DNA of 15,398 nucleotides. Source: Coriobacteriia bacterium. GTDB lineage: Bacteria > Actinomycetota > Coriobacteriia > Coriobacteriales > UBA8131. Below are positions 7,056 through 14,587 of this stretch, in pieces. The position numbers and the translations under genes are program-made. The notes beneath the pieces are model-generated. The model was not told the origin of the DNA and did not search any database. It was given only the letters and a program-made list of their open reading frames with translations. Each line of letters starts with the position of its first letter. The stretch's first letter is position 1. The DNA lies in the NCBI GenBank assembly GCA_009781525.1, contig WQXZ01000025.1:1-15398 (forward strand), written 5' to 3'.

Positions 7056-9203
7056 TTAAGTAAATTGGCTGGGGTGACGGCTGAAAAAGTCGGTTCTTGG
7101 CGGCAGCTCACGCAGCGGGTGCGCTTCGCCTGCAGCGCTTTCAGTAGAAACGAACGTCTCTAAGCCACTTGGCACGCCAGCTTCTGAGATGTGCTTCCAA
7201 CTGAAGAACTCGGTCTCAGCAACATCAAGCTTCAGGTAGTCATAGACCATGCGGGTGCCTTCTGGTGCAATCGGGTGCATCAGCAACAGGCAGACCCGAA
7301 GCAGGTAAAAGCAGTCAACCAGCAACTGGCTGCGAGCCTCAGCGTTGCCTTCAGTTGCCTTGCTGTGCTCCGACCAGTACTTGTTGGCTGCCCGGCAGTA
7401 TTCAGCTGCAATAGAGTTAGCGACATGCAGCTCCTGGCTATACATTGCCTGTTCATAGGCTCGAATTGCTTCAGCAGCATCAGCCAGCAGACTCTCAGAA
7501 ACCTTACCAAGCGGCATCATGCCAGCAAGTTCTGACTGCGCGGTATAAAAGCAGGAGCGCGCCAAACGATTCAGGATGTTTGTCAGCACCTGACCGTCTT
7601 TCAAAACCGGATCAGGGTCTCTCTCACCTGCATCAGGGTTAAAGGGCTTCGGCCTGAAGCTGGCTTGCTTCAGTGACAGTCCGAGGGAGGCAAAATGAGC
7701 TCGTAGTTGCTCAGAGGTATAGAAATCAAGCAGCTCGTCTGCCATCGGGGGCTTCAAAGCACTGGATGAGGAGGCCTTACGACCAAAGTAAAGCAGGTGA
7801 AAGTTTGCTACAAGCTGAGTCTGTTGAATTTCTCCATATGAGGTACTTGGGTCTTCGGTGCTGAATCCGTTGTATCCAGCGAAGAGGGGAGTCTGGGCGA
7901 CTCCGTAGAAGTAGATGTTATCTTGGCCGATGAATTGGTAGACGCGGGCAGCGGGGTCGCACCAGTAGTCTTTCCAGTTTTGCCCGTCGGTGCTTGTGCG
8001 GGCAGGGTTCAGGCTGCCGCTGACGAGGTCAGGTGCGCCGCCGGCGAGGTAGGTGCGGGTGAAGCTGATGGGTGCCCAGAGGGACTCGGGCCAAACCCAG
8101 ACGGTCAGTGCAGATTCTTCAGGGTTGCCGGTCAGGTTCGGGGCTGCCACCCCCCACTCGATGTTGCCGGTGAGGCGGAAGGGTACCAGGGTCTTGCCGG
8201 TGCGGTAGCGTATGGCGGCTCGGTCAAGAATCGGACGCGCGGTGTCGCGGTCGTCAAGGTTTTCAAACTCAAGCTCGAAGCTGGTTTCTCTGCCAGCGGG
8301 CGGGCGCATGGTGTGAGCAGGCAGCGAGCCTGCTACAGCTGGGTAGTCGTCGAGGTGCTCGTTTCGTACAAAGATAATCGGTGCCAGCATGAATTCTGAC
8401 ATCGTGTCGGTGACGACTTTGCGGGTGGTTCCCGAGTCGCCCAGCTGCCTGATGTGCTCAGTCAGCAGGGGTTTAAAGCTGGCTAGATCGATGTACCAGT
8501 TCGCGGCATTACGCATGACTGGTGGCTTGCCAGACAGGGTGCTGATCGGGTCGATCAGTTCTTCCGGTTGATAGGAGTGTCCGAGACTGCATTCGTCGGC
8601 GTAGGCTTGCTCGGACTCGCAGTTCGGCCAGGGGCACTTACCTTCGACCTGGCGACCGTTTAGAAAGCTGCCGACTTCCTCATCATAGAACTGTGCGGTC
8701 GAGAGCCAGCGCAGATGCCCGTGCTGATGCAGCCTGTCAAAGATCTCGTCGGTCATGTCTTTATGGATCTGCTTGGCAGGTTCGAGGCCACTGCCCTGGT
8801 AGATATCCAGTGAGATGTTATATGCAGCCAGCGAGGCGAACTGAGCCTGGTGATTCATCAGCACGTAGTCCTCAATGCTTCCGTCGAATTCGCCAGCTTC
8901 AACCAGCTTGCGATAACCCTCGTCAATAGGGGAGCCGTAGCAGTCGGTTCCACTGATGAAGAGCACATTATTAACGCCGATGCGGTCACGCAGAAAGCGA
9001 GCGTAGATGTCTGCTGGCACAAACACTCCACCGATGTGGCCGAAGTGTAGCCCCTTGTTGCCATAAGGCATGCCGGCTGTGACTATCGCTCGGGCAGGAA
9101 ATGCTGGTCGAGCTGGGAAAGCGTCAGTCGGGGTGCAATTGGTACAAGCGCAAGCGGATTCTACTGACGCAGTATTTGATGTAGAGTCGGTTTTGGCAGC
9201 CAT
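7056..9203 (-). CDS. metG: Divergent methionyl-tRNA synthetase (class I tRNA ligase)
   Basis: A 715-residue class I aminoacyl-tRNA synthetase that would charge tRNA-Met. The HIGH motif is clear (HFGHIGG, 53-59). The MetRS connective domain has a zinc-knuckle-like segment with Cys190, Cys195, Cys205 and His209, in place of the usual two CxxC pairs. TGNIEWGVAAP (345-355) matches the MetRS DLDWGIPVP block, and residues about 575-660 match the helical anticodon-binding domain. Odd points: the KMSKS loop reads KASSSS (476-481), and the family's IGKD block is IGQD (425-428), so both expected lysines are replaced. The first ~38 residues are an extension with three cysteines (CACTNC). ATG 9203 has AAAGGAA 4 nt upstream. 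It lacks the C-terminal tRNA-binding extension some MetRS carry. Methionine specificity is by family resemblance; it could be the only MetRS or a paralogue. Confidence 0.82.
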   Translation of the reverse strand: MAAKTDSTSNTASVESACACTNCTPTDAFPARPAFPARAIVTAGMPYGNKGLHFGHIGGVFVPADIYARFLRDRIGVNNVLFISGTDCYGSPIDEGYRKLVEAGEFDGSIEDYVLMNHQAQFASLAAYNISLDIYQGSGLEPAKQIHKDMTDEIFDRLHQHGHLRWLSTAQFYDEEVGSFLNGRQVEGKCPWPNCESEQAYADECSLGHSYQPEELIDPISTLSGKPPVMRNAANWYIDLASFKPLLTEHIRQLGDSGTTRKVVTDTMSEFMLAPIIFVRNEHLDDYPAVAGSLPAHTMRPPAGRETSFELEFENLDDRDTARPILDRAAIRYRTGKTLVPFRLTGNIEWGVAAPNLTGNPEESALTVWVWPESLWAPISFTRTYLAGGAPDLVSGSLNPARTSTDGQNWKDYWCDPAARVYQFIGQDNIYFYGVAQTPLFAGYNGFSTEDPSTSYGEIQQTQLVANFHLLYFGRKASSSSALKPPMADELLDFYTSEQLRAHFASLGLSLKQASFRPKPFNPDAGERDPDPVLKDGQVLTNILNRLARSCFYTAQSELAGMMPLGKVSESLLADAAEAIRAYEQAMYSQELHVANSIAAEYCRAANKYWSEHSKATEGNAEARSQLLVDCFYLLRVCLLLMHPIAPEGTRMVYDYLKLDVAETEFFSWKHISEAGVPSGLETFVSTESAAGEAHPLRELPPRTDFFSRHPSQFT

Positions 9204-9261
9204 TTTGTTCCTTTATGTGTCTGGCACTCTTTCGAACATGCCTGATGTGTGGTTTTTGATT

Positions 9262-9267
9262 ATTATA
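9262..9267 (-). promoter_or_regulatory. Consensus -10 box for the metG-like gene
   Basis: Read on the minus strand, 9267-9262 is a perfect TATAAT, about 58 bp upstream of the metG-like start. No good -35 hexamer is seen at 16-18 bp. The 131-bp intergenic region 9204-9334 serves both divergent genes. Confidence 0.45.
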
Positions 9268-9291
9268 CAGACAAGCACGAGCGCAATAGTC

Positions 9292-9309
9292 GCGCGCACA
9301 AAAGCGCGC
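9292..9309 (+). other. GC hairpin in the leader of the class II aldolase gene
   Basis: GCGCGC (9292-9297) and GCGCGC (9304-9309) form a 6-bp stem with a 6-nt loop (ACAAAA). It ends 12 nt before the AGGAGGAA ribosome binding site of the gene starting at 9335. There is no T-tract on either strand, so it is more likely leader structure than a terminator. Confidence 0.35.
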
Positions 9310-9334
9310 AGCTTGGCAAGTAGGAGGAACAGCC

Positions 9335-10027
9335 ATGACAAACGTAGATTTCAACCAACTGGCGGACGATATCTTTGACAGAATCAGCTCAGTTGCCAGC
9401 AGCGTTGGCGATGCGGTCGAAGAAGCCAGCAGCGGACTCGGTCGCCTATCCGATTTCTACCAGGTCGGTCGCGACCTCTTTATAAGCGGTGCTGTTACCA
9501 GCCACGGCGGCAACCTGTCAGTCAGCGATGGCAGGCAGATTTGGATCAGCAGAACCGGCTCGCAGCTCGGGCACATTACTACTGACGACATCATCGCAGT
9601 TGAATGGCAGCCAACAACAGCCGACGCAAAAGCCTCCATGGAGCTGATTGTGCATCGCGCCATGTACCATGCCTATATGGAACGCCAAACCCAGCAGGGT
9701 ACCCCTTTTGGGACAGCTGCCATTGTGCACGCACATAGTCTGAAGACGACTTATCAGTCGCTAATAAAACACTCGATCATACCAGCCGACTCAGAGGGAG
9801 CCTTCATATTAGATGGAGAAGTTCAGGTTTTCGCACCTGCAGCAACCATTGCTTCAGCTGAAGTGGCAACCATCATGGCTGATGTAGTGCGCTCTGGAGG
9901 CAGCATTGCTGTTATTCGGGGACATGGTCCATTTGCCATAGCCGATACGCTGCAGAATGCCTATCGACTGGTTTCGTGCCTTGAGTATTCAGCAGCACTA
10001 CTGACGTTGCTGGAGCAAGCTGGCTAA
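9335..10027 (+). CDS. Class II aldolase/adducin family protein
   Basis: A 230-residue protein of the zinc-dependent fuculose/ribulose-phosphate aldolase (class II aldolase/adducin) fold. Expected landmarks are present in order: GAVTSHGGNLSV (52-63, the family GN-S substrate loop), WISRTGSQLGHIT (70-82), the catalytic-type Glu103 in SMELIVHRAMY, the zinc pair His132 and His134 in VHAHS, and His197 in RGHGPF. A complete metal site is therefore likely. Such enzymes cleave or epimerise sugar phosphates such as L-fuculose 1-phosphate or ribulose 5-phosphate; the substrate cannot be told from sequence alone. The first ~36 residues form an extra helical, Ser/Ala/Asp-rich extension. The ATG has AGGAGGAA (9322-9329) 5 nt upstream. 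The gene is divergent from the metG-like gene, and its stop is 4 nt before a long palindrome. No kinase or transporter partner is adjacent. Confidence 0.87.
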   Translation: MTNVDFNQLADDIFDRISSVASSVGDAVEEASSGLGRLSDFYQVGRDLFISGAVTSHGGNLSVSDGRQIWISRTGSQLGHITTDDIIAVEWQPTTADAKASMELIVHRAMYHAYMERQTQQGTPFGTAAIVHAHSLKTTYQSLIKHSIIPADSEGAFILDGEVQVFAPAATIASAEVATIMADVVRSGGSIAVIRGHGPFAIADTLQNAYRLVSCLEYSAALLTLLEQAG

Positions 10028-10031
10028 GATT

Positions 10032-10252
10032 GGGACAGGAGGGACGGGGAGTTTTAGTGGACAATGGGTCAATGGGGACGGGGCTATGGGACAATGGGTG
10101 GGACAAAGGGGACGGGGCGTTTTGTCCCACTTTATCAAGATGGCTGTACCAAGCAGTCAGGTTCTCGCTGGGAAAAGTGGGACAAAACGCCCCGTCCCCT
10201 TTGTCCCACCCATTGTCCCATAGCCCACTGAAACTCCCCGTCCCTCCTGTCC
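10032..10252. repeat. Long imperfect palindrome, copy A of a repeat family
   Basis: The inner arms 10081-10133 and 10174-10226 are a perfect 53-bp inverted repeat around a 40-nt centre. The outer arms, from GGACAGGAGGGACGGGGAGT (10033-10052) to its complement ending at 10252, also pair with one mismatch that is G-U in RNA. The left arm carries about 22 extra nt (about 10061-10082). The centre holds a 6-bp apical stem (10141-10146 / 10154-10159) around loop TACCAAG. Each arm contains the REP-like unit GGGACGGGGCGTTTTGTCCC. It fills the space between the stop codons of two convergent genes (10027 and 10268), so its RNA could end transcription in both directions. Confidence 0.93.
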
Positions 10253-10267
10253 TCCAGTTATTGTGCT

Positions 10268-13200
10268 TCAGTACGAAAGCTTTCTGCGTCTGGTGGCTCC
10301 GTTCATACAGAGTGTACCCAGCACCATAAGAGACATGCTGATACCGATGACGATATAGGTGGTATCCCCAGTTCGTGGTGTATCTGTGCCTGGTTTCGTG
10401 TTGTCTACTGGTGGATCAGTCGGGATTGTGTCCACAGCAAAAAGTGCTGTCAGGGCAATTCTGGATTCGGGCATTTCAAACGATAAAGTGATTGCTGACA
10501 GATCGCTAAAGAGACTTTCATCGCTGACTTCCCAGCCGACAAAATGATAACCGCTTGCTGGTATGGCAGTTACGCTAATTATCGATCCAGCAGTGTAATG
10601 CCCTGTGGTCGATCCGGTGGCAGTTCCACCGGCTTCGGCATTGACATACAGGTCATAGACCGCTGCGATATTAAACCTTGCATTGGCGTTGGTCATAACG
10701 TGAAGGTCAGCCAGCGCAAATTTCGTTGGCGGCTTGATTGCAGTTGCAGGAATCGTGATGTCAAAGATGTCTGTTGAGCTCTCGCGGGGAATGCCCTCAA
10801 ATTGCAGCGTCAGAACCCAAGAGTTATCATCGGGTGAATCCAATGGAACTGCATCAATGACTTTGACAGTCACACCTGCTGGCAGCGCTGCGAACCAATC
10901 GGAGATATCGTCTAAGGCGTCTGAGTTGAGATGCAAGCCGAAAACCCAGAGTGTAGCCTGTCTGTCAACGTCAGTTTCATTGTCGTCTGTGAGAGGTTTG
11001 CCAACAGTTCCGTTCAGAACCATGTCTTCGATAATCGCGAAAGGTCCGCACGTAATGCGTACGAATCTATTGGTGGGAATGCTATGAAAGTCATAGTGTT
11101 CGTTATAAGGGGATGGAGCACCATCCGCATATAGCGCTCCAGACCCACCTGGGTCGGTATCGCCATGATTTGTCCACCAGATATAGGATACAGGCAAGCT
11201 CAATGGTCCATCAAAAAACGCAGCACTTGTTGAGCCTTCACTGCTGGTTGCAGTTGTGGTTCCGCCATTGATTTCAAGTCTGCCAAGTATGCCGGTGCTA
11301 ACTGAAAACTCTCCTGAGTGCGCTGATCCGCCATGAGCAGTTAATGAGCCACCGTTTATTGCGAAGGATCCTGTTGTGCCAAAAAGCCAGATACCACAGC
11401 TGGCAGCGTTGGCTGTATGGGCTGATACAGCACTTCCGCTGATTACCAACGACCCGCCATTCACGGTTATATCGCTATTAAAAAGACGAAAGATACCTGC
11501 ACTGGCATAGCTTGCTTCACCACCGCTGGCTATAACAGTACCGCTGTTAATGACCAGGTCAGCTCCCAGCAGAATTCCAAGACTATTACCGTTATCTGAT
11601 ATGTGCATCTCGCCGCCTGTGGCTATCAGGGTTCCACTGCCAGAAATCGTCAGGGTACCAACAGTGGGGTGAACATATATGCCGGTCAAGCCGTCTGCTG
11701 GAACTGATTCTCCTCTTGAAGCTGAGATAAAGGTATTCGTACTGCCACTGGCAAGGTCAATAGTCAACGGACCACCATAGATCACCAGTGCTGCCTGCGC
11801 ACTGCCTGATCCAGGCTCTGTGTTGGCATTCCAACTGAAGTTGTTCAGAGTCAATATCTTGAGATCTGGATCCCAGGAGGTTGTTCCAGCTGGAGGTAGG
11901 TATTCATTTGTTGGAGCAGAGTTAGGCAACACTGTTGGGTTTCCGCTGCCATCCAGATCAAAATAGAACTTACCGTTAAGCACGTTAAAGATCAGGCCGT
12001 CATATGCATAGACGGTCACATCCAGAGGGAAGAAGCCGGTGTCGCCCAACATAGCATAGTTGATACCACCAAGAGCCCACAGAGTGCTGGCCTCAGGGGA
12101 CGGGTATGCTTCTAATCCAGTTGAAGATGAAGTGATATAGGTATGAACCGTTGGAGTCTTCCAAACAACAACGATGCCAGAACCGGCTGGAGCGTTCAAA
12201 GTATATGCGTGGCTGATTGCAGAGCTGTCATCTGCTCCATAGGCAAACACAAAGCCGCCAGTTATTGTGACAGTTCCGTTGGCATTGACTGCCCAGCCAG
12301 TGGTAGCAGAAACCTGACTGCCACCGACAATATCACGAGTGTTGGTTATTGTGACAGTTGAGCCGACTCCTCCCATAGCATTGATTGCGTTTCCACTGCC
12401 ATCTGCATGCACCTTGCCACCGTCTATTGTTATATGAGCGCTGGCGCCACCGGCGTTAATTGCGTTGCCATTCCCAGATGCGCGTACTTCTCCACCGCTG
12501 ACTGAGACAGTTGCGTTAGCGCCGCTAGCGTTTATCGCATTTCCGTGTCCTGCAGCGTTAATAAAGCCGTCTTCAACATCGGTTTCGGTGTTAACACCGC
12601 TGGTGTTCAGTGTTGCGGCTGAGCCGCTCGACTGTACCGTACCACCACTGATTGTGACGGTGTTGTTCGCACCTGTGGAGTTGATAGCATAACCGTTGCT
12701 GGCTGATACAGATCCGCCGGTTATAGTGATCGAAGCGTTTGTCACCGTAGCTGGATTATCTGTTGCTGTGCTGATTGCAGCACTGCTTGCGCTGCTACCA
12801 GTTACCCGCACTGTACCGCCATTGACTGTTGCCGTCGAATTCATGCCGATAAGATTGATTGCCCGACCGTTGACCGCGGATACGGTGCCATTATTGACAA
12901 CGACGTTCCCAGTTGTTTGTATCGCAAAGCCGTTTCCGGTATCCAGAGTTGCTGATACCGTGCCGCCGTTAATAATGACATTGGTACCGGTTCCACCGAT
13001 TATGCTGATCGTTGGGTTTACATTGGTAGTGGCAGCGTTTGAAACAGTACCGCCATTGACAGTAATAACTGAACCAATGCCTGACGAGCGAATAGCGCTG
13101 GCAGAGCCTGAAGATATGGTTCCGGCATTCAGAGTGATACTTGAGGTATTGGCAGTACCGGTCTCAAAGGATGAGCCGTCACTGATGGCATATCCGCTTC

Positions 13201-14092
13201 CGATTGAACGAATGGTTCCACCATTCACGTTGATATTGGTATTCAAGGTTCCATTCTGGATAAGAACAGGTGCGTTTGAGTTTGAAGGCTGACTCTCAAG
13301 CACAGCACCGGAACCTACATTAACAACTACATTGTTTGCCGAAATCAATAACGAGTTTCCGCTTGCGCCACCGGAATCAATAACGGTACCGTTTGTCAGC
13401 GAGATAACCGTACCTGCACCGGTGACCTGTAATGCACCACCGGTTCCGGTGTTGGCAATCATGCATGAACCGACCTCCAAGGTGCCATTGCCGCTGACTG
13501 TGATCAGGTAATCAGCCACCCTCGATCTCGAGCCCTGCACTGATGCATTCCAGATTACAGTAGCGCCAGTACCAATATTCAGTGTCATTCCTGCGGTAGT
13601 GCCCGTAACCGATCCGCTAATAGTGATGGTTGCCCCTGCAGGTATGGTCAAAGTGCCAGAGGGAGTTCCAGCGATAGTTACAATGTCTCCACTAGCCAGG
13701 GATGAGGGAGGTGTGCTGTTATTCCAGGTAAAAGCTGCGAGAGGGCTGATATCCAGTGGGTTGATATCGAGCGGGATGATTCCGCCATCGACATCGAGAG
13801 TGTCTTCTGTAAGCGCTAAGACATCTAGCTCTTCAGGCTTTGTCTCTAATGACCCTTCGACACCTTCATCGGCAGTTTCGATATTATCAGCTGCTTCGCT
13901 CAGTCCATCCGCTTGACCTTTGTCTGCCTCACTGGATGGCTTTTCTGCATTTGTATCGGATGATAAAACTTCATCAAACGATATCGCTGCGTCTTCACCA
14001 GTAGCAAAAGCCATTTTGCTCTGTGGTGTAAGCGAGAGTGCTACCAGAAGCGAAAGAACCAGTGCCAGTGTCTTTTTTGATACTCTTTTCAT
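10268..14092 (-). CDS. Large sortase-anchored beta-helix surface protein
   Basis: A 1274-residue secreted protein. The ATG at 14092 is chosen over an in-frame ATG at 14128: the shorter form begins directly with a classic signal peptide (MKRVSKKTLALVLSLLVALS, cleavage likely after AFA at about 30), AGGGGA precedes it, and the predicted transcript starts near 14120. After an acidic linker, residues about 120-620 are a parallel beta-helix of repeated Asn/Gly/Thr-rich coils (VTINGGTVSA-type). About 700-755 contains a FYFDLDGSG segment and a WDPDLKILTLNNFS block; a second beta-helix follows to about 940. About 1150-1222 is an InlB/Listeria-Bacteroides-like repeat (YTAGSIISVTAIP, GYHFVGWEV). The end is a sorting signal: TPRTGD (1238-1243), hydrophobic helix, tail RRRKLSY. 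Probably a wall-anchored adhesin or glycan-binding protein; ligand unknown. It lies between two long palindromes. Confidence 0.85.
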   Translation of the reverse strand: MKRVSKKTLALVLSLLVALSLTPQSKMAFATGEDAAISFDEVLSSDTNAEKPSSEADKGQADGLSEAADNIETADEGVEGSLETKPEELDVLALTEDTLDVDGGIIPLDINPLDISPLAAFTWNNSTPPSSLASGDIVTIAGTPSGTLTIPAGATITISGSVTGTTAGMTLNIGTGATVIWNASVQGSRSRVADYLITVSGNGTLEVGSCMIANTGTGGALQVTGAGTVISLTNGTVIDSGGASGNSLLISANNVVVNVGSGAVLESQPSNSNAPVLIQNGTLNTNINVNGGTIRSIGSGYAISDGSSFETGTANTSSITLNAGTISSGSASAIRSSGIGSVITVNGGTVSNAATTNVNPTISIIGGTGTNVIINGGTVSATLDTGNGFAIQTTGNVVVNNGTVSAVNGRAINLIGMNSTATVNGGTVRVTGSSASSAAISTATDNPATVTNASITITGGSVSASNGYAINSTGANNTVTISGGTVQSSGSAATLNTSGVNTETDVEDGFINAAGHGNAINASGANATVSVSGGEVRASGNGNAINAGGASAHITIDGGKVHADGSGNAINAMGGVGSTVTITNTRDIVGGSQVSATTGWAVNANGTVTITGGFVFAYGADDSSAISHAYTLNAPAGSGIVVVWKTPTVHTYITSSSTGLEAYPSPEASTLWALGGINYAMLGDTGFFPLDVTVYAYDGLIFNVLNGKFYFDLDGSGNPTVLPNSAPTNEYLPPAGTTSWDPDLKILTLNNFSWNANTEPGSGSAQAALVIYGGPLTIDLASGSTNTFISASRGESVPADGLTGIYVHPTVGTLTISGSGTLIATGGEMHISDNGNSLGILLGADLVINSGTVIASGGEASYASAGIFRLFNSDITVNGGSLVISGSAVSAHTANAASCGIWLFGTTGSFAINGGSLTAHGGSAHSGEFSVSTGILGRLEINGGTTTATSSEGSTSAAFFDGPLSLPVSYIWWTNHGDTDPGGSGALYADGAPSPYNEHYDFHSIPTNRFVRITCGPFAIIEDMVLNGTVGKPLTDDNETDVDRQATLWVFGLHLNSDALDDISDWFAALPAGVTVKVIDAVPLDSPDDNSWVLTLQFEGIPRESSTDIFDITIPATAIKPPTKFALADLHVMTNANARFNIAAVYDLYVNAEAGGTATGSTTGHYTAGSIISVTAIPASGYHFVGWEVSDESLFSDLSAITLSFEMPESRIALTALFAVDTIPTDPPVDNTKPGTDTPRTGDTTYIVIGISMSLMVLGTLCMNGATRRRKLSY
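12384..12608 (-). repeat. Regular 75-bp (25-residue) coil repeats in the beta-helix
   Basis: Units starting at 12384, 12459 and 12534 on the plus strand are spaced exactly 75 bp apart. In protein they read GNAINASGANATVSVSGGEV, GNAINAGGASAHITIDGGKV and the start of a third (GNAINAMGGVGS). The 25-residue step fits one turn of a parallel beta-helix. More diverged copies extend to both sides. Confidence 0.75.
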
Positions 14093-14126
14093 TTGTCCCC
14101 TGCCCTTCGATTCTAAGAGTAGCACC

Positions 14127-14156
14127 ATTGTAGTAGATAATGTGAGCTAATCACAA
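14127..14156 (-). promoter_or_regulatory. Promoter with overlapping palindromic operator for the surface-protein gene
   Basis: On the minus strand, TTGTGA (14156-14151) and TACAAT (14132-14127) make a -35/-10 pair with an 18-bp spacer. The palindrome TGTGA-N5-TCACA (14141-14155) overlaps the -35 box. That is a typical repressor position, or a CRP-like half-site pattern with a one-base shorter spacer. Transcription would start near 14120, downstream of the ATG at 14128, which supports the start at 14092. Confidence 0.5.
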
Positions 14157-14242
14157 CAATATCAAGCGTTGTTATAGCTCGTATTGGAGGCTATGGGGTA
14201 TTAAGGTGGTTCGCCGCTCTTCGCTAGACGCTATTGCTGTTT

Positions 14243-14432
14243 GGGACAGAGGGGGCGTTTCGGTGGACAATGGGTCAATGGGTGGGTCAATGGGGACGGG
14301 GCGTTTTGTCCCACTTTTCATCAGTGACAACTTGCAGCTTGGTACTGCAACCTTGACAAAGTGGGACAAAACGCCCCGTCCCCATTGACCCACCCATTGA
14401 CCCATTGTCCACCGAAACGCCCCCTCTGTCCC
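14243..14432. repeat. Perfect 75-bp-arm palindrome, copy B of the repeat family
   Basis: Positions 14243-14317 and 14358-14432 are perfect inverted repeats of 75 bp around a 40-nt centre. The innermost part of the arm (GGGACGGGGCGTTTTGTCCC then ACTTT) matches copy A, and the outer part shares GTGGACAATGGGTCAATGGG with copy A's left arm. The centre contains a 6-bp stem (14332-14337 / 14345-14350) with loop CTTGGTA, the reverse complement of copy A's loop, so the two elements are in opposite orientation. No coding frame is supported. No target-site duplication is visible at the ends. Confidence 0.95.
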
Positions 14433-14587
14433 CATTAGCCAAGACCGTGTGCGAGAGAATTAATCACGCTGAATCAGAGGTGCAAAGCATGCGCTATGGT
14501 GTTTAGCAGAATCATTCGTGTCATGTTAAGCTACTAAAGGATAGAGCAGCGTAGCAAAGAAAATGAAGTCGCTGCTCTCTTGGAGAC
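14433..14587. other. Intergenic region before the restriction-modification remnant
   Basis: Non-coding sequence between palindrome B and the gene remnant. Apart from the hairpin at 14543-14578 I see no clear promoter; AT-rich matches around 14515-14545 are weak. With palindrome B it makes up the 495-bp gap from 14093. Confidence 0.5.
14543..14578 (+). other. 9-bp inverted repeat in the leader of the restriction-modification remnant
   Basis: AGAGCAGCG (14543-14551) and CGCTGCTCT (14570-14578) are perfect inverted repeats with an 18-nt spacer. They sit immediately before GGAG (14582-14585) and the first codons of the remnant. It could be an operator, an attenuator hairpin or an old terminator; the T-tract is weak (CTTGG). 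Confidence 0.4.

Noticed and set aside
7039..7060. CTTAAG...CTTAAG as a bidirectional terminator between convergent genes
   Set aside because: The 6-bp stem is AT-rich with a 10-nt loop and no strong T-run, and it overlaps the metG-like stop codon; too weak to call.
10020..10031. TGGCTAA beside both palindromes as part of the element or a target-site duplication
   Set aside because: At copy A it is the end of the aldolase coding sequence. At copy B it appears only on the matching side, in reverse orientation. Seven bases could match by chance.
10030..10329. Small open frames across the palindromes (10030-10329 plus, 14172-14435 minus, 14206-14388 plus)
   Set aside because: They are produced by the low-complexity palindrome arms and have no ribosome binding site or recognisable protein pattern.
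12384..12608. 75-bp spaced repeats as a CRISPR array
   Set aside because: The repeats lie in frame inside a beta-helix coding sequence with gradual divergence; there are no uniform repeats with unique spacers.
14093..14128. Upstream ATG start (14128) for the second surface protein
   Set aside because: It overlaps the proposed -10 box, has no good ribosome binding site, and would bury the signal peptide behind 12 extra residues.
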